Shown: positions 42,820 to 51,562 of the stretch, one piece after another
Numbering within the stretch: the stretch's first letter is position 1
How the letters are laid out: every line of letters begins with the position of its first letter
From: Streptomyces fungicidicus
GTDB lineage: Bacteria > Actinomycetota > Actinomycetes > Streptomycetales > Streptomycetaceae
Direction: 5' to 3'
Assembly (NCBI RefSeq): GCF_003665435.1
Contig: NZ_CP023408.1
Coordinates: forward strand, 862,729-926,728
DNA: 64,000 nucleotides
Notes under the pieces: model-generated
What the model was told of the DNA's origin: nothing
Databases searched by the model: none
What the model saw: the letters and a program-made list of their open reading frames with translations, nothing else
Translations under genes and position numbers: made by a program

Positions 42820-43661
42820 TGTCCGGAGTGCTCGTAACCGGAGGGACCGGCAAGACCGGCAAGACGCTGGTGCACGTGCTCCGTAACGCTGGTGTGCATG
42901 CTCGGGTCGCCAGCCGGAACCCGGCCGCAGCCGATCCTGATGCGATCCGCTTCGACTGGAATGACCCGACCACATATGGACCTGCGCTCGACGGGATGGA
43001 CCGGGTCTTCCTGCTTCCGCCGGTGGAGAGTGTGGACCCGCTGCCGCTGGTCGAGCCCTTCCTGCGCCAAGCGCAGCGGGCCGGTATCCGACGCCTCGTG
43101 ATGCTCGGCTCCGCCATTGTGCTGCCGAACGCGCCCAGCGCTGTAGAGATGGCCGCTCAGGTTCAGGCACAGCCCGGAGGTGTCGTACTCCGCGCGTCTG
43201 GCTTCATGCAGAATTTCCTGCGCCCGCACCCACTGGCCGAGTACATCCATCGACTCGGTGAGATTCGCACCGCAGCCGGTGACGGTGAGCTGGGATGGAT
43301 CGATGCGCGGGACATCGCGGCCAGTGCTGCCGCGCTGTTGGCTGACCTGGAGGTGGATGCTCGAAGCGACTACCTGATCACCGGACCACACAGGATGAGC
43401 TATCCGCAGGCCGCGCAGATCATCACCGCGCAGACCGGCAGACAGGTTCGAGTGGAGCGTATGACGGAGGAGGAACAAGCTGCCGCCTACCGTGCCTCCG
43501 GAATGCCGGCGGAGTTCGCTGACGCTCTTGCCGCCGTCGAGCGCGGAATCAAGGAGGGACGCGAAAACCAGATCAGCACTGCGGTGCTCGATCTGACCGG
43601 CCGTCCGCCGCGCGCCTTTGCCGAATTCGTCTCTGATCACGCGTACGAGTGGACGCAGTAG
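42819..43661 (+). CDS. NmrA-type NAD(P)-binding protein
   Basis: 280 residues. The N-terminal Rossmann motif is VLVTGGTGKTGKTLVHVLRN (GGTGKTG). Supporting runs are AVEMAAQVQAQPGGVVLRAS, FMQNFLRPHPLAEYIHRLGE and GWIDARDIAASAAALLAD. It lacks the YxxxK catalytic pair of short-chain dehydrogenases, as usual for the NmrA-like or QOR2-like group, which act as quinone reductases or redox sensors. AAAGGAGGG gives a strong ribosome-binding site. With the SnoaL protein and the divergent XRE regulator it forms a three-gene unit. Confidence 0.86.
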   Translation: MSGVLVTGGTGKTGKTLVHVLRNAGVHARVASRNPAAADPDAIRFDWNDPTTYGPALDGMDRVFLLPPVESVDPLPLVEPFLRQAQRAGIRRLVMLGSAIVLPNAPSAVEMAAQVQAQPGGVVLRASGFMQNFLRPHPLAEYIHRLGEIRTAAGDGELGWIDARDIAASAAALLADLEVDARSDYLITGPHRMSYPQAAQIITAQTGRQVRVERMTEEEQAAAYRASGMPAEFADALAAVERGIKEGRENQISTAVLDLTGRPPRAFAEFVSDHAYEWTQ

Positions 43662-43734
43662 TGCCCGAACAGCAGCGATGTGCGGTCGAGTAGGAACCAC
43701 GCAAAGAGTGCGCCTCCAACGGTGGGCAGGCGGC

Positions 43735-43930
43735 CGGGTTCGTCGTCACGCCAGTCCTGGAATCCGCGAACCCGCGCGTTTCCGACGTCGACCACTTCAA
43801 GCAGATCAACGACACCTACGGACACGCTGTCGGCGACCGCGTCCTGGCCGCCACCGCGCAGCGACTGTCCGCGTGGATGGGCAGCCGCGGCATCGCCGGT
43901 CGACTGGCGAGTTCACGCTGCGGAGTAACC
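43735..43930 (+). pseudogene. GGDEF-domain fragment
   Basis: The frame reads DVDHFKQINDTYGHAVGDRV then LAATAQRLSAWMGSRGIAGR. This is the strongly conserved start of a diguanylate cyclase domain (D-x-D-x-F-K-x-I-N-D-x-x-G-H), but it ends before the GGDEF active-site loop. The remaining frame to 44079 codes an unrelated 55-residue piece. No activity is possible. Confidence 0.7.
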
Positions 43931-44096
43931 ACAACGCCGAAAAGGGCACGTTTCCTGGTACGGGCGCCTTCTTCACACTCCTGGAACTGCTGAACAGCAA
44001 AGCACTCGACAGGAACCCAGAGCGGGCGCGTGAGCTGGCCCAATCCCTTGCCGAGCAAGCCGCCGCACAGGCTGGCTGACTCAGCTGAGCCCTACG

Positions 44097-44131
44097 CAGA
44101 CGGCCCCATCCGGCAAGGACGGGGCCGTCTG
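44097..44131 (+). terminator. Strong intrinsic-type hairpin
   Basis: CAGACGGCCCC (44097-44107) and GGGGCCGTCTG (44121-44131) form a perfect 11-bp stem with a 13-base loop. It ends 15 bases before the DinB remnant begins. No T-run follows, as is common for terminators in this genus. Confidence 0.7.
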
Positions 44132-44145
44132 TATGGCTATCCCTC

Positions 44146-44889
44146 GTGCTTCACGACGACCGGTTGCGCACCGGCTCCGCCCAGGTTCTGGAGCCGTGCG
44201 GGGTCCTCGCCGTCGCGCCCGGCCAGGCCGCGGACTGGCTTGCCCCGCTGCCGGTGGAAGCCCTGCACGGCATCGGCCCCCGCCAGGCCGACACCCTCCA
44301 CGAGTACGGCGTTCACACTGCTGGCTTGCTCGCCGCCGTCTCACCGGCCATGGTGCAGCGCCTGCTCGGCGGCAAAGCCGGCCGCACGGCAGCGGACCGG
44401 GCCCGCGGCATCGCCCCGCGCCTCGTCGTTGCTCGCGCCCTGCCCTCCTCCGCGACCGTCCGCCGCACCTTCGACCGCCACACCCTGGACGGCGCCACCG
44501 TCCGCGCCACCCTCCTTGACCTCGTCGTGCAGCTGGGACGGCTGCTGCGTCGCCGCGGGCAGGCTGCCCGTGCTCTGACCCTCACCCTGGGCTTCGCCGG
44601 CGGCACCGGCTGGGCGAAGACCCGCCGCCTGACCGAGCCCTCCGCGCACGACGACGATCTGCGTACTCTCGCCTACCGGCTGATGGACGCCGCCGGCCTG
44701 CAGCGCGGCTGCCTCACCGGCATCGTCCTGAAGGGAGAGGACCTCGTCGACGCCGGCCAGGGCGCCCAGCAGATCAGCCTCGACACCGCCCGCGAAGCCC
44801 GCCTCGTTGCCGAAGCCGCCATGGACCGCACCGGCGACAAGTTCGGCCCCGGCGTCATCGGCCCGGCCGCCGCCCGCTGCGCATCGTGA
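44146..44889 (+). pseudogene. Y-family DNA polymerase (DinB/ImuB-like), N-terminus missing
   Basis: The reading frame supplies the thumb and little-finger regions: LPVEALHGIGPRQADTLHEY (the helix-hairpin-helix), RAALP-type linker ARALPSSATVRRTFDRHTLD, LLDLVVQLGRLLRRRGQAAR and DDDLRTLAYRLMDAAGLQRG. The palm and fingers, with the catalytic Asp and Glu, are absent; the sequence before ~44190 is unrelated. A breakpoint just after the terminator removed about 200 N-terminal residues, so it cannot be a polymerase. A truncated product could still bind DNA if expressed. Confidence 0.75.
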
Positions 44890-45586
44890 GCATCCGTGTC
44901 CACTCGTGAGGAAGGGCCGCGTGCGTGCTGCTTCAGCCGCCGGGATAGATCCCGCCTGCCTGCTGCCGCACTGGCCCTACGCCCAGGCCGTCGACGAGGC
45001 CCTGACCGCCCGCGACATTCCTGCCGCCGTCGTGAGCGTCAGCAGAACGAGGCGCTGACCTGGTCGCCCAGCCTGCACCCGTTGTGCTGGGTGAGGCGAG
45101 GGGAGTGGGTGGCCACCAGGGATGGGCGGAATCCCAGCGAGCCCGGCCGCTGTCGACCTCGCCGAGGGTCCACTGTTCACCCTCGCGCAACATGACCGGG
45201 CCCGGCATGCCGTGACAGAAAACGACCGCGATCTGCTGGGCTGCCCGGGTACGCACCCGGGTGGAGTCCGGAGCCAGGAATCCGGTGTCGGTGATGATCT
45301 CCACCCGCTCGATCCGGGCGAACCCTTCGCCGTCCGGCACGCCGACGACGGCCATCCGTTCCGAGGCGATCTGGAGGTAGTCCCCCGGGCGAAGCGCGGT
45401 ACTCACGTGCGGAACGGTCATCCCCTACCCCCGGTGCGGCGCCTCACAGTGCGGCGGTCTGTGATCTCCTCGTGTATACCGCACCGGACCAGCAACTCCT
45501 GCCCGGCCTCGCGAGAGGACGGTGCTGTCAGTGCCCGTTGATAACGTGCTTCGTCCAGTCGCGGAGTTCACGAAGGGACGCAGTAC
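44890..45586. other. Region with only weak coding evidence
   Basis: A plus-strand piece near 44906-45055 reads VRAASAAGIDPACLLPHWPY then AQAVDEALTARDIPAA, protein-like but unassigned. The minus-strand frame 44933-45421 is listed separately. No promoter or repeat stood out. Confidence 0.3.
44933..45421 (-). CDS. Hypothetical protein, uncertain
   Basis: 162 residues from ATG 45421. The first ~95 look genuine: PHVSTALRPGDYLQIASERM, AVVGVPDGEGFARIERVEII and QQIAVVFCHGMPGPVMLREG, a small beta-barrel-like domain common in plasmid-borne Streptomyces proteins of unknown role. The rest is low-complexity and lies over debris of the DinB flank, so the natural 3' end may have been lost. Confidence 0.38.
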   Translation of the reverse strand: MTVPHVSTALRPGDYLQIASERMAVVGVPDGEGFARIERVEIITDTGFLAPDSTRVRTRAAQQIAVVFCHGMPGPVMLREGEQWTLGEVDSGRARWDSAHPWWPPTPLASPSTTGAGWATRSAPRSADAHDGGRNVAGGQGLVDGLGVGPVRQQAGGIYPGG

Positions 45587-46579
45587 GTGCGGAATGTGAA
45601 ATGCCATCAGGTCGGTGAGCAGCGGTTGGCTCAGGCGCTCGACGACATCGACGGGCGGGCCTACAAGCGGTGGCACTCGCTGCGGTACGGCAGCATCTCG
45701 CCGGCCCTGATACGGGCGATGGCGGACGAGCTTCTCGACCATGTTGCCGCGCGAACCGTGACGGAGCCGGGGCTCGACGCCGCGGCCGGCACGGTCGCCG
45801 TCACCGCCGCGGAATGTGTGCACGGGGTGCTGAGCATCATGTGCTTCCCGGACGGGGACCAGGAGATCCGGTTCCCTCTCGTCGGGGAGCGGATCAGCAC
45901 GGACCCGGACGACGACGAGTTCGGGGACGGGCCCGTCACCTTCCGGGACGTCGTCAAGGAGGCGCCCACCGCGCGGACCTGGCTCGACATGTTCGAGATG
46001 TGTGTCGTCAGCGGGCACGTGTGGGACTGGGAGCGGGTCACCGGGCTGCTGCTGCGCGGCGACTACGCGCCCGCCATTCGTGACGGCGTGCCCTACAACC
46101 GGTACACCTCCGTCTCCGACCCCGCCGACCTCGCCGCCATGGACGCCCTGTGCCCCTATCTCACCGAGTCGGCCGGGCATCTGCCCCGTGATTGGCCCAC
46201 GGTTCCGCTGCGCAAGCCGGACGCCGAAGAGCGCGCGGAGGCCGCCCGGCGGCTCGACGAGGTCGGCGACGCGCTGAGCGCGGACCAGCGGCTGCTCCGC
46301 GTACTCCTCGACGACGACCAGCACGCCTTCGAGGACGCCCTCGTCGCCCGGCTGGTCGCGTACCGGGAGAGCGTCGAGGCCGAGGCCGGTGATCCCGCGC
46401 CCCGGTCCCTCCTCCCCCTCGGCACCCTCACCCTGGCCTGCCTCGCCGTCCAGGTCCATGGGTGGGAACTCGGTGTCCGGTCCGGGTATCTGCCATACGG
46501 TCTGCTGGGATCGCCTGACGCCCCGCGCTGGGCGGCGGAGGGGAACCGCAACAACTTGGGCTACTGGACCGCCAAGTAG
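45587..46579 (+). CDS. Immunity 49 (Imm49) family protein
   Basis: 330 residues from GTG 45587, with GAAGGGA upstream. The helical Imm49 fold is suggested by AADELLDHVAAR-type runs: ALIRAMADELLDHVAARTVT, RTWLDMFEMCVVSGHVWDWE, VTGLLLRGDYAPAIRDGVPY and LTLACLAVQVHGWELGVRSG. Imm49 proteins are predicted to neutralise polymorphic toxins exchanged between bacteria, yet no toxin gene is next to it. Many Streptomyces carry such orphan copies, so it could be a defence gene against neighbours or serve another role. No signal peptide is present, as expected for an immunity protein acting in the cytoplasm. Confidence 0.8.
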   Translation: MRNVKCHQVGEQRLAQALDDIDGRAYKRWHSLRYGSISPALIRAMADELLDHVAARTVTEPGLDAAAGTVAVTAAECVHGVLSIMCFPDGDQEIRFPLVGERISTDPDDDEFGDGPVTFRDVVKEAPTARTWLDMFEMCVVSGHVWDWERVTGLLLRGDYAPAIRDGVPYNRYTSVSDPADLAAMDALCPYLTESAGHLPRDWPTVPLRKPDAEERAEAARRLDEVGDALSADQRLLRVLLDDDQHAFEDALVARLVAYRESVEAEAGDPAPRSLLPLGTLTLACLAVQVHGWELGVRSGYLPYGLLGSPDAPRWAAEGNRNNLGYWTAK

Positions 46580-46849
46580 GCCACCCGGGGCGCGGAAGTG
46601 GGCCTGGCCCGACATCCCAGACATCGCCGTGGAGACGGACTCGCCCCCATCGAGGCAGCGCGTACGTCTGTGCGATAGCCAAGGCCGGAAGACCACCCTG
46701 CCCCACGTCGGCGACGCCATCTGCCCTTTACCCACGCCCTGCGACGTGGGTCGACGTCGCCACCGCCAGGCCGGAAAGACAATCGAAAGACGTTCCGTTT
46801 GTCGGTGTGTGGGGCTACTGTCCAAAGACGCAAGATCGTAAGGGGGCAC
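46580..46849. other. Intergenic region
   Basis: About 270 bases between the Imm49 and LexA-like genes. The stretch TCGAAAGACGTTCCG at about 46775-46790 resembles a LexA half-site pair but has a three-base spacer instead of four, so it is not a good SOS box. Confidence 0.3.
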
Positions 46850-47251
46850 ATGGCCATCACCCACGCTGGACCGGGCCAGCCTCCGGGCATCCGCCGGGGT
46901 CCTGACGGGCTCACCGACAAGCAGCGGGCCATCGTCGACTGCATCGCCCGTTCCGTCGCTGACCGCGGGTACCCGCCCTCGATGCGCGAGATCGGTCAGG
47001 CGGTCGGCCTGACGAGCACCTCCAGCGTCGCGCACCAGTTCCTCGCCCTGGAGCGCAAGGGAGCACTCCGCCGCGCCCCGCACCGTCCCCGCGCCTACTG
47101 CCTCCCCCTCATGTTCTCGGCGGGAGAAGAGGACGAGCGGCCCGCCGCCTCGGCCTCCTGCACACCGTCGCCGTCCCCCAGCTCCAGGACCCACCATTCC
47201 CCCAGCCGGGACACGGTCTTCCGCTGGAACTGCGGGGACACCGTGACCTGA
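46850..47251 (+). CDS. Truncated LexA-like protein: DNA-binding domain only
   Basis: 133 residues from ATG 46850 (AGGGGG upstream). Residues ~15-85 are a full LexA winged helix: DGLTDKQRAIVDCIARSVAD, RGYPPSMREIGQAVGLTSTS and SVAHQFLALERKGALRRAPH. The cleavage site and the S24 peptidase half (Ser-Lys dyad) are absent. Instead a Ser/Pro/Thr-rich tail follows. In another phase, 47110-47448 codes a protein-like stretch (LTPGKSLGLILLKSPDNTAT and YDRFDYLVKPERAEMFAAIR) to a TGA, so a frameshift near 47120 may separate the two. If made, it would bind operators but could not be inactivated by self-cleavage. Confidence 0.6.
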   Translation: MAITHAGPGQPPGIRRGPDGLTDKQRAIVDCIARSVADRGYPPSMREIGQAVGLTSTSSVAHQFLALERKGALRRAPHRPRAYCLPLMFSAGEEDERPAASASCTPSPSPSSRTHHSPSRDTVFRWNCGDTVT

Positions 47252-47608
47252 CCCCCGGCAAAAGCCTCGGCCTGATCCTCCTGAAGTCCCCGGACAACAC
47301 CGCCACACCCCAACTGCGCTACGACCGCTTCGACTACCTGGTCAAACCCGAGAGGGCCGAGATGTTCGCCGCGATCCGGCGACGGATCAGCACCGTGACG
47401 GGCGAGGCCCCGCTCCCGGCGATGCCCGGCTGCTCGGCCACCGGCTGAGACGCCAGACACCACCAGGACCGCCGTCAAGCCCCCGTCACCCGAATGGATT
47501 GCCGTCGCTCGGCGATCTCCTGCGCCCCGTGTTCGTGCCGTACCGTTTTGGGACTGCGCCTGCCCGGGGGAGGTTAGGGGGCCGGACCAGGGAGAGGACG
47601 GCATCGGG

Positions 47609-47986
47609 GTGGTCGGGGATGATCAGGACTGGGGTGAGCACGCGGCCTGCCGGACAGCCGATCCCGACGAGCTGTTCGTCGAAGGTGCGGCACAGAACAA
47701 GGCCAAGGCCATCTGCACCGGCTGCCCGGTGCGCACCGAGTGCCTTACGTTGGCGGTCGCCCTTCAGGGTGACCGAGGGTCGCAACGTGAAGCTCCGCAC
47801 CGCCCGCGCTACCGTGGCCGCGTTTGGCGGTCGCTCTCCGGGGCGACCGAGGATCGCAACACGGGGGCCAGCTCCGTGGTGACGGGCGCGGGCGGCAGTG
47901 GCGGTGATGATCGAATCCAAGCAGACACTCCTCCGGCGGAACACATCACCGACCGGCGGGCATCATCCCCAGGAACCGGGCTTTGA
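47609..47986 (+). pseudogene. WhiB-like protein, truncated after the cluster-binding region
   Basis: From GTG 47609 the frame reads DWGEHAACRTADPDELFVEG and KAICTGCPVRTECLTLAVAL. All four cluster-binding Cys of a WhiB-family Fe-S regulator are present (C, then CxxC, then C five residues on). The usual next motif, G-V-W-G-G, and the basic C-terminus are missing; the frame runs on into unrelated sequence (GDRGSQREAPHRPRYRG). The cluster could still form, but the DNA- and sigma-contact region is lost, so it is probably inactive. Confidence 0.6.
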
Positions 47987-48043
47987 CCGGTCGTTGATCT
48001 GTATCCGTCGCACCCTGCAGGCGTCCGGGCCGCGGGGCGGCCT

Positions 48044-48532
48044 TCAGGACCGGTAGCACTTCCCGGTAACCCAGACCTGGATCACGCCTTCGTTCGGGCT
48101 CTCCTTCGCCGCGAGCTCCGTGGGCAGCGGCATAGGCCGGAACATGATGGTCCACGGCTCCGACGTGGCCTCGATGGAGCCCTGGTCATCGATCGCCCAC
48201 CCGGTGCGGCGCAACTGCTCGGTGATCTTCAAAATGTCGGCACGGCCGGGCACCGCGCGGGTCAGCACCACACCGGCCGCCCGGCAGACGGGAAGCTGCT
48301 GCGTCGCGCGCTCCTCGTCCATCAGGACGCGCGCGCGGCCCTCTCCCACGTCCTGCGACGCCAGGTGCAGATCGCTCAGCACCTGATCCAGCGTCCTTGA
48401 GGCGGCCGCCGGTGACTGCTCGGCAGCAGACGACGGGGAGGATGCAGGTTCTGCCGTTTGGTCTGTCTTGCCGGTGTCCGCGCAGCCCGCCAACAACAGC
48501 GCCGCCGCGACCGTGACCACCATCGTGTGTCT
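48044..48532 (-). CDS. Putative lipoprotein
   Basis: 162 residues if started at TTG 48532, which gives the signal peptide a basic start (LRHTMVVTVAAALLLAGC) and has a G-rich site upstream; ATG 48523 is the alternative. The lipobox LLAGC precedes a Ser/Ala/Gln-rich linker. The mature domain is LDQVLSDLHLASQDVGEGRA, QQLPVCRAAGVVLTRAVPGR and EPWTIMFRPMPLP, ending VIQVWVTGKCYRS. The two Cys may pair. The family is common in Streptomyces but has no function assigned. It faces away from the decarboxylase remnant. Confidence 0.65.
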   Translation of the reverse strand, partial: RHTMVVTVAAALLLAGCADTGKTDQTAEPASSPSSAAEQSPAAASRTLDQVLSDLHLASQDVGEGRARVLMDEERATQQLPVCRAAGVVLTRAVPGRADILKITEQLRRTGWAIDDQGSIEATSEPWTIMFRPMPLPTELAAKESPNEGVIQVWVTGKCYRS

Positions 48533-48610
48533 CAATGCCCCGCCCCCGGGTGTCCGCCCAGTGCTGATCACCGGGTCGGAACGCCACAGTGTGCCACGAC
48601 GCCGTCCCGG

Positions 48611-49640
48611 TCAGGCGGCCTTTTTCGCGCAGGCGGCCAGGTCCGCGACCAGTTCGTCGACGGCCACGTAGGTGACGTGCCCGGCGGTGACCAGATACGC
48701 CAGCGCACGCCAGGTGCCACTTGGCCGCCATCCAGGCCGGCGGCCGGGTGAAGGTGACGGTCAGCGACCCCGGCGCGCGGCCCGGGTCGGCCCCCACCTG
48801 CCGGAGCCGGCCGACGGCGTAGGCGGCCACCTCCTAGCAGCGGCCGACCAGCGCCGCCACCCCGGCACGCCCCAACGACCGCAGCCGCGCCCACAGCAAC
48901 AGGCAGGCCAGATCGCTGCACGAGCAGGCCGGCGTCCGGTCCGTGGCGGCGATGCACTCCCCGCCCGCCGCCTCGGGCAGCAGAGCACGCCGCACCAGCG
49001 ACACCCCGGCGGCCGGAACCGGCACCCCCAGCACCGGGTGCCCGGAGACGTTCAGTGAGTCGGCGCCGTGCGCGAACGACCAGTTGGGTTCGGGCCGGGT
49101 GTGTGCGGCGACCAGCCCGCCGCCCGCGGCATCTACATGCACATACACCTCTCCGCCCGCCGCCCGCAGCACCCGGACGTCGTCGACGGCACCGCGCATC
49201 GTCGTGCCGAAGGTGGCCACCACGACTGCCCCGCCCCGGCCGCGCCGCTGAAGGACCTGCAGCCGCAGCTCCTCGGGATCCATCCGCCCGCCGGGAAGCG
49301 ATCCCACCGTCACCAGTTCCATCCGCACAAGCTCACACGCCCTGCGCACGCTGTCATGCGCCTGGTCGGAGGCGTACACGCACGCCTCTGGCAGCCGACG
49401 CTGTGCGGCGGTCAGGCCCTGCAGCAGCGCCTCGCCGGAGGAGAATGCCACATACCCGCACACCTCGCCCGGCAGCGCCCCGGCCAACCGCGCGAAGTAC
49501 TCCAGCACCGCCACCTCATACGCCCTGGCACCGCTGTCCCAGGCGTCCGGGGTGTACGGGTCGCCCACCTGGTTGAGGCCCCCGTTCAGCAGCGGGGCGA
49601 GGCCCTTGAGCGCGAAGCCCAGGAACCCAGCATGGACGGC
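48611..49640 (-). pseudogene. PLP-dependent (histidine/aromatic) decarboxylase remnant
   Basis: The frame reads LGFALKGLAPLLNGGLNQVG, EVCGYVAFSSGEALLQGLTA, ACVYASDQAHDSVRRACELV and YVHVDAAGGGLVAAHTR, a group II decarboxylase. At the cofactor-lysine position (normally S-G-H-K) it has SLNVSGHPVLGVPVPAAGV, with Pro in place of Lys, so a Schiff base cannot form. An in-frame TAG lies near 48836, and the C-terminal end (TAGHVTYVAVDELVADLAAC) is in a different phase. The N-terminal ~100 residues are lost. It is inactive. Confidence 0.75.
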
Positions 49641-49854
49641 CCCTCACCGCGCGGCGCCCCGGCCGGCTGGTACCGCCGACCGCCGACCGCCGTCGGCGGG
49701 CAGGTCCCGGATGGCCAGGTCCGCGTCGAAGGGGCCCACAGCAGAACGGGCACTCACGTCGAATTGGCTCCCCCCACAGGCGGATCGGGTAGCAGGCACC
49801 ACCCGTCTACGCGCACCAGCACCGCCTGCGACCGCCTGCGCGGCCGGACGTCCC

Positions 49855-49965
49855 GCACGGCGGGAGGAAGAAGGACAAGTCAACCGGATCAAGATGTTCA
49901 AGCGCCAGATGTTCGGCCGCGCAGGCTTTGCCCTTCTGCGGAAGCGCGTCCTGCTTTCCTCGTGA
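49855..49965 (+). pseudogene. C-terminal fragment of an ISL3-family transposase
   Basis: The frame ends GQVNRIKMFKRQMFGRAGFA then LLRKRVLLSS and a stop. This is the invariant C-terminus of ISL3 (IS204/IS1001/IS1165) transposases (N-x-I-K-x-x-K-R-x-M-F-G-R-A-G-F). Only ~35 codons are recognisable. Confidence 0.75.
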
Positions 49966-50022
49966 CAGCCACTGTCAGTGGTCACTGCAATGATCACCGC
50001 ACGTCAGCGCGAGGAGATCATC

Positions 50023-50460
50023 TTGGGAACTTGGGACATCGGCCCTTTCGAGAACGACATGGCCGCGGACTTCGCCTACACCCTGGACGAGACGGCCCCG
50101 GACAAGCGCGAGGGCCTCGTACGAGCGACGCTCAGCCGCACCATCCAAGCCCGGGACTACCTCGAAAGCCCAGAGTGCGCAGAGGCTGTCGCAGCTGCCG
50201 CTCTCATCGCTGCACAGTGCCCGGGTGGTGAACCGATCAGTACAAGCTACGGGCCCGAGGAAGCACTTCCGGCTTTCGCCGACGATCTTCGGCCGCTTGC
50301 TGTCGAGGCACTCGACCGAGTGGCCGCCGAGAAGTCCGAGCTTGCCGAACTCTGGGATGAGACACCAAGTGGCCCGACGTGGCGGCAGAGCATCAGCCGC
50401 CTTCGCGTCGTCCTCGCACCCGAATCCAATCCTCAGGAAGAGGCACTATTCGATATTTGA
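50023..50460 (+). CDS. DUF4259 family protein
   Basis: 145 residues. The family always begins M-G-x-W-x-x-G-P-F-x-N-D, and here LGTWDIGPFENDMAADFAYT starts at TTG 50023, which has GAGGAG six bases upstream. The longer frame from GTG 49978 is therefore rejected. Other conserved runs are LVRATLSRTIQARDYLESPE, AEAVAAAALIAAQCPGGEPI and ELAELWDE. It is a helical protein of unknown function, often found near immunity or toxin genes; here it stands alone. Confidence 0.8.
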   Translation: MGTWDIGPFENDMAADFAYTLDETAPDKREGLVRATLSRTIQARDYLESPECAEAVAAAALIAAQCPGGEPISTSYGPEEALPAFADDLRPLAVEALDRVAAEKSELAELWDETPSGPTWRQSISRLRVVLAPESNPQEEALFDI

Positions 50461-50844
50461 CTTGGTAACCCACTGTTACTGATCACGGAAGTTGTTCTTC
50501 GCCGGCTATGACGTGCGGCTGGAGGAGGCCCGGCGCCGCCCGCGTCCGCTCGATGACGACAGCCAAGACTGAGCGGATCGCATCTTGCGTGGTTCTTCGC
50601 GGTCTCGCGGGTGTCGTGGGGTGGTACCTGCCCAGATGTGGCGCACTGCCGTATAGACGGCGCATTGCACTTCACGACCGGTCGGCACCGCCTCGCCGTC
50701 GACGGCGAGGCGCTCGCTGTGACCCCTTGGCGCGGGTCAGTCCACGCCTTCCCGCTCGACCCACTGAGACATCTCTGGGGGATAAGAAGTCACGTGGGAC
50801 CACGAGTCTTGACCGCTACTGAGGCCGCTGATGGGCTGGCCGAC
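50461..50844. other. Stretch without a recognised gene
   Basis: About 385 bases. The acetyltransferase frame stays open upstream to 50611 (with VAHCRIDGALHFTTGRHRLA), but this part has no known domain and would make the enzyme too long. Nothing else was seen. Confidence 0.35.
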
Positions 50845-51384
50845 GTGGATGATCTCGGACCTGTTGCGTGGCCGCCTGCACCGATCAAGACCGAGAGGCT
50901 CGTGCTGCGTGAGCCCGAGGCCCGGGACCGGGCGTCGTTCGTCGAGCTGCACGCCTCGTCGGAGGTGCACAGCTATCTCGGCGGTCCCCGCCCGCGTGAC
51001 GAGCTTGAGCGTGAGATGCCCGAGGTGCCCGGGCGGCGGCCAGGGAGTTTCGTTGTCGATCTCGACGGGTCGATGATCGGCCAGGTCCTGCTCAGGAGAG
51101 CAACGGAGCACCGTTGCTCCGCTGCTGTGGGGAAGGTGGATCTCGGATACCTGTTCCTGCCGCGGGCGTGGGGATCCGGGTATGCCGCCGAGGCGTGCGC
51201 GGCGGCACTGGACTGGCTCGAGGACGTCCTTCCAGGTGAGCTGGTGGTGCTCGCCACTCAGACCGCCAACGTCCGTTCGATGCGTCTCGCTGCGAAGCTG
51301 GGGTTTATCGAAGTGGAACGGTTTCGGGCCTGGGACGCCGATCAGTGGCTCGGCCTGAGGTCTGCGGTGCCGCCCTCCGATTGA
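50845..51384 (+). CDS. GNAT acetyltransferase, RimJ/RimL type
   Basis: 179 residues from GTG 50845, which gives the normal family length; no ribosome-binding site decides the start. The RimJ/L pattern is PIKTERLVLREPEARDRASF, FVVDLDGSMIGQVLLRRATE, VDLGYLFLPRAWGSGYAAEA (the acetyl-CoA loop R-A-W-G-S-G-Y-A) and LATQTANVRSMRLAAKLGFI. It probably acetylates a protein N-terminus or small amine. It precedes an arylamine N-acetyltransferase on the same strand. Confidence 0.78.
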   Translation: MDDLGPVAWPPAPIKTERLVLREPEARDRASFVELHASSEVHSYLGGPRPRDELEREMPEVPGRRPGSFVVDLDGSMIGQVLLRRATEHRCSAAVGKVDLGYLFLPRAWGSGYAAEACAAALDWLEDVLPGELVVLATQTANVRSMRLAAKLGFIEVERFRAWDADQWLGLRSAVPPSD

Positions 51385-51562
51385 GCCCGACACCAGCCGG
51401 GATCACCTTTGAGCACCTGACGCTTCCGGAACCAGAGCCAGCGGCGCGAAGGCGAGTTGCTCGTCGAATGGCTGCCGGGGCCGAAGGCAGTGGCGGTGGT
51501 GTCCGATCACCAGACGCCCCGGACATGGAATAGCTGCCGAGAACCATGAAGTTGACCCGGAC

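Noticed and set aside
46775..46790. Possible SOS box before the LexA-like gene
   Set aside because: The half-sites are three bases apart instead of four and only one matches well.
45425..47308. A 627-codon minus-strand open frame
   Set aside because: It is the antisense shadow of the Imm49 and LexA-like genes; its sequence is low-complexity Arg/Gly/Pro with no domain, while the plus-strand genes show clear families.
47780..47944. Minus-strand coding piece overlapping the WhiB tail
   Set aside because: It reads like protein for ~55 codons but matches no family I can name, and has no start or stop context of its own.
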